From CBFIGX01 sp965662265 (GTDB lineage: Bacteria > Bacteroidota > Bacteroidia > Flavobacteriales > UBA7430): a stretch of DNA of 64,000 nt. The position numbers and the translations under genes were made by a program. Below the pieces are notes generated by a model, which ran no database searches, was not told where the DNA came from, and saw nothing but the letters and a program-made list of their open reading frames with translations. This document shows positions 7,702 to 15,659 of this stretch, piece by piece; position 1 is the stretch's first letter; each line of letters opens with the position of its first letter. The DNA lies in assembly GCA_965662265.1 (NCBI GenBank), contig CBFIGX010000003.1, positions 1 to 64,000 on the forward strand. Direction: 5' to 3'.

Positions 7702-10080
7702 ATGAAAAATGTAGGTCAACTTTTGCAAGCATACTCACTATTATCTCTCTTGAGATGGGGTTTTTTATTTTGCTTTTTTTCTGTTAGCGCACAAGAAAAT
7801 ACCAATACAAGCAAATTCAAGCAACTTCACGAAGAGCTACCCACACCAAATGTGTATAGAACGGCTAGTGGTGCACCAGGTCATGAGTATTACCAACAAA
7901 AAGCAGACTATATAATCAATGTGGAATTGGATGAGGTAAATCATACCATCAAAGGAGATGAAACCATTACATACACCAACAACTCCCCTGATGTATTAAA
8001 CTATTTATGGGTTCAGTTAGACCAAAATGTACGTGCAAAAAACTCTCACAGCCAATTGACTTCTACTAATAGTATGAATGACAATATGAGCTTTGGCTCA
8101 TTAAAGAGAATGCATGATCGTATGGATTTTGATGGAGGATTTAAATTAGAACTTATTACCGATGCAAATGGAAAAGATCTTCCTTTTACTGTAAATGGAA
8201 CCATGATGCGTATTGAGCCTCCTAAGCCATTAAAAAAAGGGCAGTCTTTTACTTTTAAAATAAAGTACGCTTATAATATAAATGATCGGATGAAAATTGG
8301 CGGAAGAAGTGGCTATGAATACTTCGAAGAAGAAGGTAATGCTATTTATACCATTGCTCAGTTTTTCCCAAGAATGGCTGTTTACAATGAGGTGGAAGGT
8401 TGGCAAAACAAACAATTTCTTGGTAGAGGAGAATTCTCCCTTCCTTTTGGAGATTATAAAGTGAACATTACTGTTCCTGCCGATCATATTGTTTCTGCAA
8501 CTGGAGAGTTAAAAAATGCTTCTGCTGTGCTTAGCAAAACACATATGAAACGGTGGGAAAAGGCAAAAGAGAATTTTACCGAGCCAGTAATTATTGTTAC
8601 CCAAGAGGAGGCAGAGCAAAATGAAAAAGAAAAAAGTACTTTCAAAAAAACATGGCAATTTGAGGCCGAAAATGTACGCGACTTTGGCTGGGCGAGTTCT
8701 AGAAAATTCATTTGGGATGCTATGGCCGTTGATATTTCCGGTAAAACAGTAATGGCATATAGCTACTACCCTAAAGAAGGAAACCCTCTTTGGGAGCAAT
8801 ATTCTACTAGAGCAGTTGCTCAAACCCTTAAAACGTATTCTAAATACACCATCGATTATATTTACCCACAAGCAACTTCCATTCACGCTAAATCTATTGG
8901 AATGGAATATCCAATGATCTGCTTTAATTTTGGTAGGCCAGAAAAAGATGGCACCTACTCCAAAAGAACAAAATACGGTATGATTGGCGTAATTATCCAT
9001 GAAGTTGGACACAACTTTTTCCCGATGATTATCAATTCTGATGAACGTCAATGGACTTGGATGGACGAAGGACTGAATACTTTTGTACAGTACCTCACCG
9101 AGCAAGAATTTGAACGAAATTACCCATCACGAAGAGGTCCAGCCCAAAATATTGTAGACTATATGAAAGGCGATAAAAGTGGTATAGTTCCTATTATGAC
9201 CAATTCAGAATCTGTTTTGCAATTTGGAAATAACGCATATGGCAAGCCAGCAACAGCATTAAACATCTTAAGAGAAACCATAATGGGTAGAGAGCTCTTC
9301 GATTATGCCTTTAAAACCTACAGCGAAAGATGGGCATTTAAGCACCCTACACCTGCTGATTTCTTTAGAACCATGGAAGATGCTAGCGCTGTAGATCTTG
9401 ATTGGTTTTGGCGTGGCTGGTTTTATACTAACGATCATGTAGACATTGCTTTAGACCACGTAAAATGGTTTAAAATAAATACAGGAAACCCAGAAATAGA
9501 AAATCCGATTGCCAAGTTCAACCAAGAAAAAAACAATACGTATATTACAGATATAAAGAATCAAACCTCTATTCCAGAAACAATAGACGAGACTGACGAG
9601 GCTTCTATAGATTTTTACACTACCTACGATCCGTTCCAGACGACTATTCTTGACAAAGAAGAATTTGCCAACTACATAGCAAGTTTAGATGAGAGAGAGG
9701 TAGAACTATTACAATCCAACAACAATTACTACGAGCTCCAATTTTCAAACCTAGGTGGACTAGTGATGCCTATACTATTGGAGTTTGAATTTATTGATGG
9801 TGCAAAAGAAATTATTAGAATACCTGCTGAAATTTGGAAAAGAAATAACGAACAAGTAAGTAAAGTCTTTGTTTTTGAGAATGAAGTTAGCCGTATCACC
9901 CTAGATCCATTCTTAGAAACGGCGGATGTAGATCGTAACAATAACTATTGGCCTGCGAGAAAAGAACCTACAAGGTTCCAACTCTATAAAGACAATAGAA
10001 GACAGCGCGAAAACCCAATGCAAAGAGCCATAAGAGCAAATGAAAAAAGTCGTGAACAAAAAGCCAATCAAAACGACTAA
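7702..10080 (+). CDS. M1-family (gluzincin) metallopeptidase, exported
   Basis: 792 residues. An N-terminal hydrophobic segment (about 12-30) serves as signal or anchor. An M1 N-terminal beta domain follows. GMEYP near residue 399 takes the place of the exopeptidase GxMEN motif. The zinc site is H433-E434-VG-H437 and, after 18 residues, E456 in MDEGLNTF, the HExxH-x18-E pattern of M1 aminopeptidases. The C-terminal quarter is charged (REQKANQND at the end) and has no T9SS tail. It probably acts in the periplasm or at the envelope on peptides. The gene at 10084 starts 3 nt after its stop, so the two are co-transcribed. Confidence 0.93.
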   Translation: MKNVGQLLQAYSLLSLLRWGFLFCFFSVSAQENTNTSKFKQLHEELPTPNVYRTASGAPGHEYYQQKADYIINVELDEVNHTIKGDETITYTNNSPDVLNYLWVQLDQNVRAKNSHSQLTSTNSMNDNMSFGSLKRMHDRMDFDGGFKLELITDANGKDLPFTVNGTMMRIEPPKPLKKGQSFTFKIKYAYNINDRMKIGGRSGYEYFEEEGNAIYTIAQFFPRMAVYNEVEGWQNKQFLGRGEFSLPFGDYKVNITVPADHIVSATGELKNASAVLSKTHMKRWEKAKENFTEPVIIVTQEEAEQNEKEKSTFKKTWQFEAENVRDFGWASSRKFIWDAMAVDISGKTVMAYSYYPKEGNPLWEQYSTRAVAQTLKTYSKYTIDYIYPQATSIHAKSIGMEYPMICFNFGRPEKDGTYSKRTKYGMIGVIIHEVGHNFFPMIINSDERQWTWMDEGLNTFVQYLTEQEFERNYPSRRGPAQNIVDYMKGDKSGIVPIMTNSESVLQFGNNAYGKPATALNILRETIMGRELFDYAFKTYSERWAFKHPTPADFFRTMEDASAVDLDWFWRGWFYTNDHVDIALDHVKWFKINTGNPEIENPIAKFNQEKNNTYITDIKNQTSIPETIDETDEASIDFYTTYDPFQTTILDKEEFANYIASLDEREVELLQSNNNYYELQFSNLGGLVMPILLEFEFIDGAKEIIRIPAEIWKRNNEQVSKVFVFENEVSRITLDPFLETADVDRNNNYWPARKEPTRFQLYKDNRRQRENPMQRAIRANEKSREQKANQND

Positions 10081-10083
10081 GTT

Positions 10084-10587
10084 ATGTCGCAGGTACTGGT
10101 AATTTTATTCTCTCTTTTTGTCTCGACTCATGAATATCATGTTACACACAGCACAATTTATTATAACGCTCACAAAGAGAGCGTTGAAATTACAATAAAT
10201 GTAGCTCTAGAAGATCTTGAACTAGCATTGGAAGATCAGACGGATAAAAAAATTAATATAGGTACAGTTGCTGAAACCCCAAATGTAGATTCACTCATAG
10301 AAAATTATTTTCGTCAACGATTTATTCTTTCCCCGAACAATCGCTTTACACCATATGAATGGGTTGGTAAAGAAGTAAGTGCTGACCTACACAACCTATA
10401 TGTGTACCTTGAAATACCTAATTGCAACCAAGGCGGAATGATAGAGTCTTTGTATGTCGAAAATACCATTTTTACAGATCTTCTTCCAGATCAGGCAAAT
10501 ATTGTATTAATTGAACATGGGTCACATTCGCATAATCTTACATTTTCAATTGCTCAAAAGAGCCAGACTGTAATTCTTAACCCATAG
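10084..10587 (+). CDS. DUF6702-like exported protein
   Basis: 167 residues with a short N-terminal hydrophobic stretch. The pattern HEYHVTHSTIYYNAHKESVEI followed by an acidic stretch (ALEDLELALEDQ) and an all-beta remainder resembles the small DUF6702 proteins of Bacteroidota, which I know as frequent companions of M1 peptidases. It starts 3 nt after the peptidase stop and is probably translationally coupled. The function of the family is unknown; a helper role for the peptidase is inference. Confidence 0.6.
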   Translation: MSQVLVILFSLFVSTHEYHVTHSTIYYNAHKESVEITINVALEDLELALEDQTDKKINIGTVAETPNVDSLIENYFRQRFILSPNNRFTPYEWVGKEVSADLHNLYVYLEIPNCNQGGMIESLYVENTIFTDLLPDQANIVLIEHGSHSHNLTFSIAQKSQTVILNP

Positions 10588-10892
10588 CTGGTTTACTTTT
10601 CATTAAAACCCGCTTTGATCTTTTTTCCATTCGAATTTAAGCTGAGCTTGACAAAACGGCTTTTAGATTTCAACATATGACGTAACTAAGTTGCGTTTGA
10701 TATATATTGTAGCAATTGTTTTATACGGCTTACGTATTTATAACCCTCATTCTTGTATGTGTAACAATAAAAAATGCTGTACAAACTCCATAAAATAATA
10801 CTTTAAGCAATCAATAGATTAAAAGCAAGCTCATGTACCAACTAAATATTGGTACAAGTGCATCAAATGATGTGTTATTGGGTTTAACTTAC
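10588..10892 (+). other. Intergenic stretch with a small inverted repeat
   Basis: No gene is seen in these 305 bp. TGTACCA (10834-10840) and TGGTACA (10850-10856) form a 7-bp inverted repeat with a 9-nt loop, about 37 nt upstream of the -7 box of the sugar dehydrogenase gene. It could be an operator, but it is short enough to arise by chance. Confidence 0.4.
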
Positions 10893-10900
10893 TATATTTG
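10893..10900 (+). promoter_or_regulatory. Predicted -7 box; decides downstream start
   Basis: TATATTTG is an exact consensus box. It overlaps the upstream TTG that an ORF finder would use as a start (10898), so the real start must be the ATG at 10928. Confidence 0.7.
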
Positions 10901-10927
10901 ATAGAAGTATCAACCAGCAAACAATAC

Positions 10928-12448
10928 ATGAATTCAATCCTATTAAATATCACGAGATCTATTTTCATATTTGTCTTTTTTAGCGCAACTATAAACCTAC
11001 ATGCTCAAGTGACTGTTGGAAATACCATCTTAACAGAGCGAGAAGTAATTGGTAACCTTAACATACCTTGGGAAATTAAGTGGGGTTATGATGACTTTAT
11101 ATGGATGACAGAGCGGCCAGGAATAATAAGTAGGGTGAATGTAGAGACTGGCGACAAAAATGTTATTTTAGACATACAAAGCACCGTATACTCAGGAAAT
11201 AATGAAGCTGGTTTACTTGGGATGGAATTTCATCCAGACTTTGCTGAAACACATCTACTATTTATCACTTACACTTATGTGCTTAACAACCAAATAAAAG
11301 AACGATTATCCGCATATACTTACAATACCGATTTAGGTGTGTTAGAGAATGAGCAGATTTTATTAGATAATATTAATGGTTATACCACACATATCGGAAG
11401 TAGAATATTAGCATTAGACGATTATACCATTTTGATTTCTACTGGTGATGCCCAAGACCAACCAGCCTCACAAAATGTTGATGAGCTGACAGGTAAAATA
11501 CTAAGAATGGATATTTCTGAAGCTAATTTTGGAGGTGTCCCAGCCAATAATCCTATTCCAGATTCATACGTTTGGTCTTGGGGACACCGAAACGCACAAG
11601 GGCTAGAATTGGCGCCTAATGCAATTATTTATAGCTCTGAGCATGGCCCTACAAATGATGACGAACTCAATATTTTAATACCAGGTAGAAATTATGGTTG
11701 GCCTAATGTTCAAGGTTTTTGTGATGAGCCCACAGAAACTAACTTTTGTGAGGAATACAACGTAGTAGAGCCTATAGTAAACTGGACGCCTACCATTGCA
11801 CCTTCAGATATTATTTGGTATGACCATCCGGCCATCCCTGAGTTTCAGAACACCCTATTAATGACAGTGTTAAAAAATAAAATGTTGGTTCGTTTTGAAT
11901 TTTCCCAAGACGGATTAGAAGTAGTTAACCAAACGGAGTTTTTCAATTATGAGTGGGGCAGATTAAGAGATATTTGTGTTAGCGACGATGGTAAAATATA
12001 CTTGGCTACCAATGGTAATACATGGCCAAGTCAGCCACCAAACGAAATTATTGAACTCTCTAATGCCGACTATTATGATGGCGTAATATATGGCTGTACA
12101 GACCCTCTTGCCAGTAACTACAATTATTTGGCAACCGCAGATGATGACAGTTGTGAGTACCTAAATGTAGATTGTTCTAATTTAGAGCTTATAAATATTC
12201 CCTTACTTCTTCCTCAGGGTTGGTCGTTATTTGGTTTTACTTGTTTGGAATCTCAAAATGTGATTTCTGCTTTTGAACCTATTGTAGATCATGTTGTTAT
12301 TGTTAAAGATTCTTATGGAAGCGCTTATTTGCCAGATTGGAATTTTAATGGAATAGGAACTTTAGACTATTCGGTTGGCTATCAAATAAAACTAAGTCAG
12401 GAGGTTACGAATTTTCAATTTTGCCCTACCATAGTTATTACAGAATAA
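10928..12448 (+). CDS. Secreted PQQ-type sugar dehydrogenase with surface-repeat C-terminus
   Basis: 506 residues from ATG 10928. The signal peptide ends near INLHAQ. Residues about 25-385 show the six-bladed propeller of glucose/sorbosone dehydrogenases: LGMEFHPDF, DQPASQNVDELTGKILRMD, WSWGHRNAQGLE, SEHGPTNDDELN, GRNYGWP. Such enzymes oxidise aldoses or other polyols with PQQ. A GCTDPLASNYNYLATADDDSC motif follows, then one GW...KDSYGSAYLPDWNFNG module beginning at residue 428. The protein ends at TNFQFCPTIVITE with no T9SS sorting tail, unlike its modular neighbours. The cofactor was not checked residue by residue, and PQQ biosynthesis genes are not in this window. Confidence 0.88.
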   Translation: MNSILLNITRSIFIFVFFSATINLHAQVTVGNTILTEREVIGNLNIPWEIKWGYDDFIWMTERPGIISRVNVETGDKNVILDIQSTVYSGNNEAGLLGMEFHPDFAETHLLFITYTYVLNNQIKERLSAYTYNTDLGVLENEQILLDNINGYTTHIGSRILALDDYTILISTGDAQDQPASQNVDELTGKILRMDISEANFGGVPANNPIPDSYVWSWGHRNAQGLELAPNAIIYSSEHGPTNDDELNILIPGRNYGWPNVQGFCDEPTETNFCEEYNVVEPIVNWTPTIAPSDIIWYDHPAIPEFQNTLLMTVLKNKMLVRFEFSQDGLEVVNQTEFFNYEWGRLRDICVSDDGKIYLATNGNTWPSQPPNEIIELSNADYYDGVIYGCTDPLASNYNYLATADDDSCEYLNVDCSNLELINIPLLLPQGWSLFGFTCLESQNVISAFEPIVDHVVIVKDSYGSAYLPDWNFNGIGTLDYSVGYQIKLSQEVTNFQFCPTIVITE

Positions 12449-12691
12449 TACACCATTAGTTTTAAAATGGAAAGTTATTAACAAGCAAAGGAGCCAGTTA
12501 GTTTAAACATCTTAGTTGAATATTGTGATACTAATTTAGACAACACCACATGATACTATTGTTTACTACTTGACACTAACCTGTTTAGTTTAACGGAAGA
12601 GAAATTATTTTCTCATAATTCCCTAAGCTATGACAAGAATTCTAATATTCACTTGCTGCAGATACTAAACTTATATCGTTAAACTTTTACC

Positions 12692-12699
12692 TATTTTTG
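12692..12699 (+). promoter_or_regulatory. Predicted -7 box 4 nt before msrB start
   Basis: TATTTTTG, then TATA, then ATG 12704. The spacing puts transcription start at or next to the start codon, so a leaderless or nearly leaderless mRNA is predicted. Confidence 0.55.
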
Positions 12700-12703
12700 T
12701 ATA

Positions 12704-13165
12704 ATGAAACATTTATTATACCTGTGTCTATTTACTTTATCCACAATAGTTTTGGCACAAGAGAAACCTAAATCAAATGATACAGTGAAAAAAGATAGAG
12801 ATTGGAAAGAAATTCTAAGCCCAGAGAGCTATCATGTCCTCAGAGAAAAAGGAACAGAGCCTCCCTTTTCAGGAGTGTATAATTTACACTTTGAAGATGG
12901 TGTTTATGTTTGTAAAGGTTGTAAAGCAAAGCTTTTTAAATCAAGTTCTAAATTTAAGTCAAATTGTGGTTGGCCATCATTTGACGCCTTTATAGATGGT
13001 GCTGTACACACTCATAAAGATCTTTCACATGGTATGATCCGAATAGAAATAGTATGCGCCAATTGTGACGGACATCTTGGGCATGTTTTTGATGATGGGC
13101 CTACACAAACTGGCTTAAGGTATTGTGTAAACTCAGTATCATTAGATTTTAAAGAAGAGAAATAA
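12704..13165 (+). CDS. msrB: Peptide-methionine (R)-S-oxide reductase MsrB, exported
   Basis: 153 residues. The signal peptide ends near IVLAQ. The MsrB fold carries two zinc-binding CxxC pairs, in VCKGCKA and VCANCDGH, with HLGHVFDDGP and RYCVNSVSLDF around catalytic C141. It reduces methionine-R-sulfoxide in proteins, here probably in the periplasm because of the signal peptide. It is transcribed alone: a -7 box sits just upstream and a terminator hairpin just downstream. Confidence 0.95.
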   Translation: MKHLLYLCLFTLSTIVLAQEKPKSNDTVKKDRDWKEILSPESYHVLREKGTEPPFSGVYNLHFEDGVYVCKGCKAKLFKSSSKFKSNCGWPSFDAFIDGAVHTHKDLSHGMIRIEIVCANCDGHLGHVFDDGPTQTGLRYCVNSVSLDFKEEK

Positions 13166-13171
13166 CACAAT

Positions 13172-13200
13172 AATGAGTCTTTCAAAGACTCATTTCCATA
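13172..13200 (+). terminator. Terminator after msrB
   Basis: AATGAGTCT (13172-13180) pairs with AGACTCATT (13186-13194). The first ATG of the next open frame (13173) lies inside this stem, so that ATG is not a likely start. The T tract is weak. Confidence 0.6.
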
Positions 13201-13223
13201 ATTATATTCTAATCTACTGGCGC

Positions 13224-14105
13224 ATGCCTTTCATACTCAAGAATAAAAATTTCGAAATTTATATAGATAAACCTGAAGAACAGTATAATTTTTCTCGTTT
13301 CGACTGGACTGGAAAGATTACTAACCTAACATATAAAGGAATTTCGCTAGGATCAAAAGAACATAATCATCACTTTTTAAACGAATGTCACGGTCAAGGG
13401 TTATACAATGAATTTGACATAGACATGCCTATTGGATTCCAAGAAACTAAAATTGGCAATTGGTTTCACAAAATTGGAATAGGTCTTCTTAAAAAAGAAC
13501 AAAATCACTATCATTTTAATCACAAATATCTTGTAAAGCCTGCAACTTTTTACAGTCAGGTAAAGAATAATACTGTAGAGCTTCATTGTATATCTGATGA
13601 GATAAATGGATATGCCTATGAATTGCGAAAACACATTATATTAAATGATACATCTTTTTCCATTCATTACGACCTTCAAAATACAGGTAGAAGGTCTATA
13701 ATAACTCGAGAGTATACTCATAATTTTTTGGCTATTAATTATCAAAATATAGATGATAATTATCGAGTTAAGTTTCCTTTTAATGTCCGTAAAGAGTCAC
13801 TAGATGACGATTTGAACCCTGAACAAACGCTAATTTTTAAGGACAACGAAATCTGCTTTAATTCCCGCCCTGAAAATGATTTTTTTATGCGTAATTTAGC
13901 TATGAATAAACTATCTAAGAGCAGTTGGGAATTAAAACATCTTAAAGAAAAAATTAGTATTAGTGAGCGTGTTAACAAACCAACATGTTCAATAAATATT
14001 TGGGGAAGGCAACATGTTATTAGCCCCGAGATGTATATAGAACTGAATGTTAAACCAGGCAAGTCGGGTACTTGGACTCGAACATATCAAGTACGTTTAT
14101 TATAA
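13224..14105 (+). CDS. Possible aldose 1-epimerase-like protein, unknown
   Basis: 293 residues from ATG 13224. The upstream ATG at 13173 lies in the msrB terminator and adds an unlikely basic leader. All-beta composition, no signal peptide. FSRFDWTGKITNLTYKG and LNECHGQGLYNEFDID near the N-terminus, YELRKHIILNDTSFSIHYDLQNTG in the middle and EYTHNFLAIN resemble galactose-mutarotase-like beta-sandwich proteins, where an RF-WTG start and NTG and THNF-type motifs are common. Catalytic residues were not identified. The SDR gene starts 17 nt after its stop, so the pair is probably an operon. Confidence 0.5.
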   Translation: MPFILKNKNFEIYIDKPEEQYNFSRFDWTGKITNLTYKGISLGSKEHNHHFLNECHGQGLYNEFDIDMPIGFQETKIGNWFHKIGIGLLKKEQNHYHFNHKYLVKPATFYSQVKNNTVELHCISDEINGYAYELRKHIILNDTSFSIHYDLQNTGRRSIITREYTHNFLAINYQNIDDNYRVKFPFNVRKESLDDDLNPEQTLIFKDNEICFNSRPENDFFMRNLAMNKLSKSSWELKHLKEKISISERVNKPTCSINIWGRQHVISPEMYIELNVKPGKSGTWTRTYQVRLL

Positions 14106-14122
14106 CTAAGCCCATTAATAAA

Positions 14123-14827
14123 ATGAATTTAGCAGGAAAAAAAATAATAGTCACTGGCGGTAGTCTAGGAATAGGGAAGCAAACCGCAAAAGCACTTGTT
14201 TTAAAAGGGGCTGAAGTTGTTATAACAGGTCGCTCGGAAGAACGATTGCGTATTGCTGCAGACTACTGTAAGGCTAAGTGGGTGGTATTTGACATAGCAG
14301 ATTTAGATAATATATCTAGTAATTCAAAAAAATGTATTGAATTGCTGGGTGGGCAGGTAGACGTAATCATTAATAATGCGGGAATAGGAACTTTTAAGCC
14401 AATAGAAGAAGTTAGCTTATCAGATTTTCAAAGGCAGTTTAATACCAATGTATTTGGTTTAGCACTTTTTACAAAGGAGATAGTCCCAATAATGAAAGCT
14501 CAAAACAAAGGAAACATTATTAATATTGGCTCTACAGCAAGTTTAAAAGGCTTTAAAAATGGAAGCGTATATGCAGCATCTAAGTTTGCGGTTCGAGCAT
14601 TGAGCCAATGTTGGCAAGCGGAGTTAAGACCTTATAACATAAGAGTATATCAACTCAATCCAAGTGAAGTTACGACCGCTTTTTATAATACGAATAGTAT
14701 TGAACCTGAAGAGCTTGACAATAAATTATCACCTCATGAAATAGCGCATTCTATTGTGTCTATTTTAGAAATGAATGATAAAGGGTTTGTAAATGAATTG
14801 TCTGTATGGGCCACAAACCCATTTTAA
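14123..14827 (+). CDS. Short-chain dehydrogenase/reductase (FabG-like)
   Basis: 234 residues from ATG 14123; the upstream TTG would overlap the previous gene. Classical SDR: NAD(P) motif TGGSLGIG (11-18), NNAG (84-87), and catalytic S137, Y150 and K154 in SVYAASKFAVRAL. Reduces a carbonyl or oxidises an alcohol with NAD(P)H; the substrate is not evident. The C-terminus LSVWATNPF is like many bacterial FabG-type oxidoreductases. It sits 17 nt behind the epimerase-like gene, which hints at a sugar or polyol substrate, but this is only context. Confidence 0.88.
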   Translation: MNLAGKKIIVTGGSLGIGKQTAKALVLKGAEVVITGRSEERLRIAADYCKAKWVVFDIADLDNISSNSKKCIELLGGQVDVIINNAGIGTFKPIEEVSLSDFQRQFNTNVFGLALFTKEIVPIMKAQNKGNIINIGSTASLKGFKNGSVYAASKFAVRALSQCWQAELRPYNIRVYQLNPSEVTTAFYNTNSIEPEELDNKLSPHEIAHSIVSILEMNDKGFVNELSVWATNPF

Positions 14828-14878
14828 TACAAGATTAAAAATTAGTTATTTTTCATAGTTTTATTCAAAGCCCATTTA

Positions 14879-15274
14879 ATGGATCGTTCACAACTATTAT
14901 TAGATTTACGGAAGCAGGCTCCAGTATCTACAGCCTCCAAAAATTCATTAGAACAAGAGCAATTTCAAAACACCATTCTTAGGCCCATTCTTAAATTCCA
15001 AAATAATTTAATTTTGGTTCTTTTTATACATTACGCCAAACGTCATAAATCATTGTTTTTTGAACTCTCACTTATTGAAAAGAAGAACTATATTCAACAA
15101 TCAATACAAAGAGATCAAAAATTAAAAACATTGTATATTGGCACTGTTATAGCGCTTTTTAGTAAAGAAGAATATAAATTCTATACCTTAAATGAGTCTT
15201 TATATAACAAGCGAATTATTTCAATGGTAATTGTTCGTTTAAAGGATCAGATAATGCATCTAAACGACTCATAA
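14879..15274 (+). CDS. Conserved flavobacterial protein (often mislabelled glyoxalase)
   Basis: 131 residues, soluble, helical, with no signal peptide. The core EQFQNTILRPILKFQNNLILVLF followed by a C-terminal half with KRIISMVIVRLKDQI matches a small family found in Flavobacteriia that databases often call glyoxalase, although no VOC fold or metal site is visible. Function unknown. It starts 51 nt after the SDR gene and may be the last gene of that unit. Confidence 0.65.
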   Translation: MDRSQLLLDLRKQAPVSTASKNSLEQEQFQNTILRPILKFQNNLILVLFIHYAKRHKSLFFELSLIEKKNYIQQSIQRDQKLKTLYIGTVIALFSKEEYKFYTLNESLYNKRIISMVIVRLKDQIMHLNDS

Positions 15275-15610
15275 AAGACTACCAAAGGTATAGTTCATAT
15301 TTTAATGTATATTTATACACATACACTATACCTCCCTAATTATGAAACCTTAAGTTTTTGTCACTTTATTTGCTTACTTTTTAGTTGTCAGACTCGTGTA
15401 CAATTACAAAATGGCAGTATTTTTCAGACGTCGATTCTTACTGATAAAAAAACTCAGTATATAGTATTATTGAAAAAAGAATATTTTCTCTGAAAAAGGA
15501 ATGCCCCGAAATTAGGAGTTTCTTAAGTTGGTATTCATTTTTCAAATGAGATATTAAGAATTTAAGTATTGATATTTTGATGATAGGTTCATAGTTAATT
15601 TCAATCGGTC
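15275..15610 (+). other. Intergenic interval without supported gene
   Basis: A 62-codon open frame (15305-15493) exists but has no promoter box and an improbable composition. GGTATAGT (15287-15294) and ACTATACC (15325-15332) form an 8-bp inverted repeat across it. Nothing else is seen before the terminator. Confidence 0.4.
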
Positions 15611-15645
15611 ACAAAAAAACCGCCCAATTGAGGCGGTTTTTTGTG
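15611..15645. terminator. Bidirectional terminator
   Basis: ACAAAAAAACCGCC and GGCGGTTTTTTGT flank a short AT-rich loop, giving a T tract on both strands. It separates the + strand genes from the convergent M43 protease gene. Confidence 0.92.
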
Positions 15646-15659
15646 CTTATTAAATAGGC

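Noticed and set aside
8509..9105. 198-codon open frame antisense to the M1 peptidase
   Set aside because: The sense strand encodes an intact zinc peptidase with all motifs; the antisense frame is a shadow of its codon use.
10834..10856. TGTACCA/TGGTACA inverted repeat as an operator
   Set aside because: Only 7 bp and a single copy; noted in the feature list but not supported as a regulatory site.
13173..13223. Upstream ATG for the epimerase-like protein
   Set aside because: It lies in the stem of the msrB terminator and adds 17 residues unlike the family.
14072..14122. Upstream TTG start for the SDR gene
   Set aside because: It would overlap the previous gene and place residues before the usual SDR N-terminus; ATG 14123 fits the family.
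15305..15493. 62-codon open frame between the glyoxalase-like gene and the M43 protease
   Set aside because: No promoter box, unusual composition and no recognisable domain; it has a lipobox-like LLFSC but no proper signal before it.
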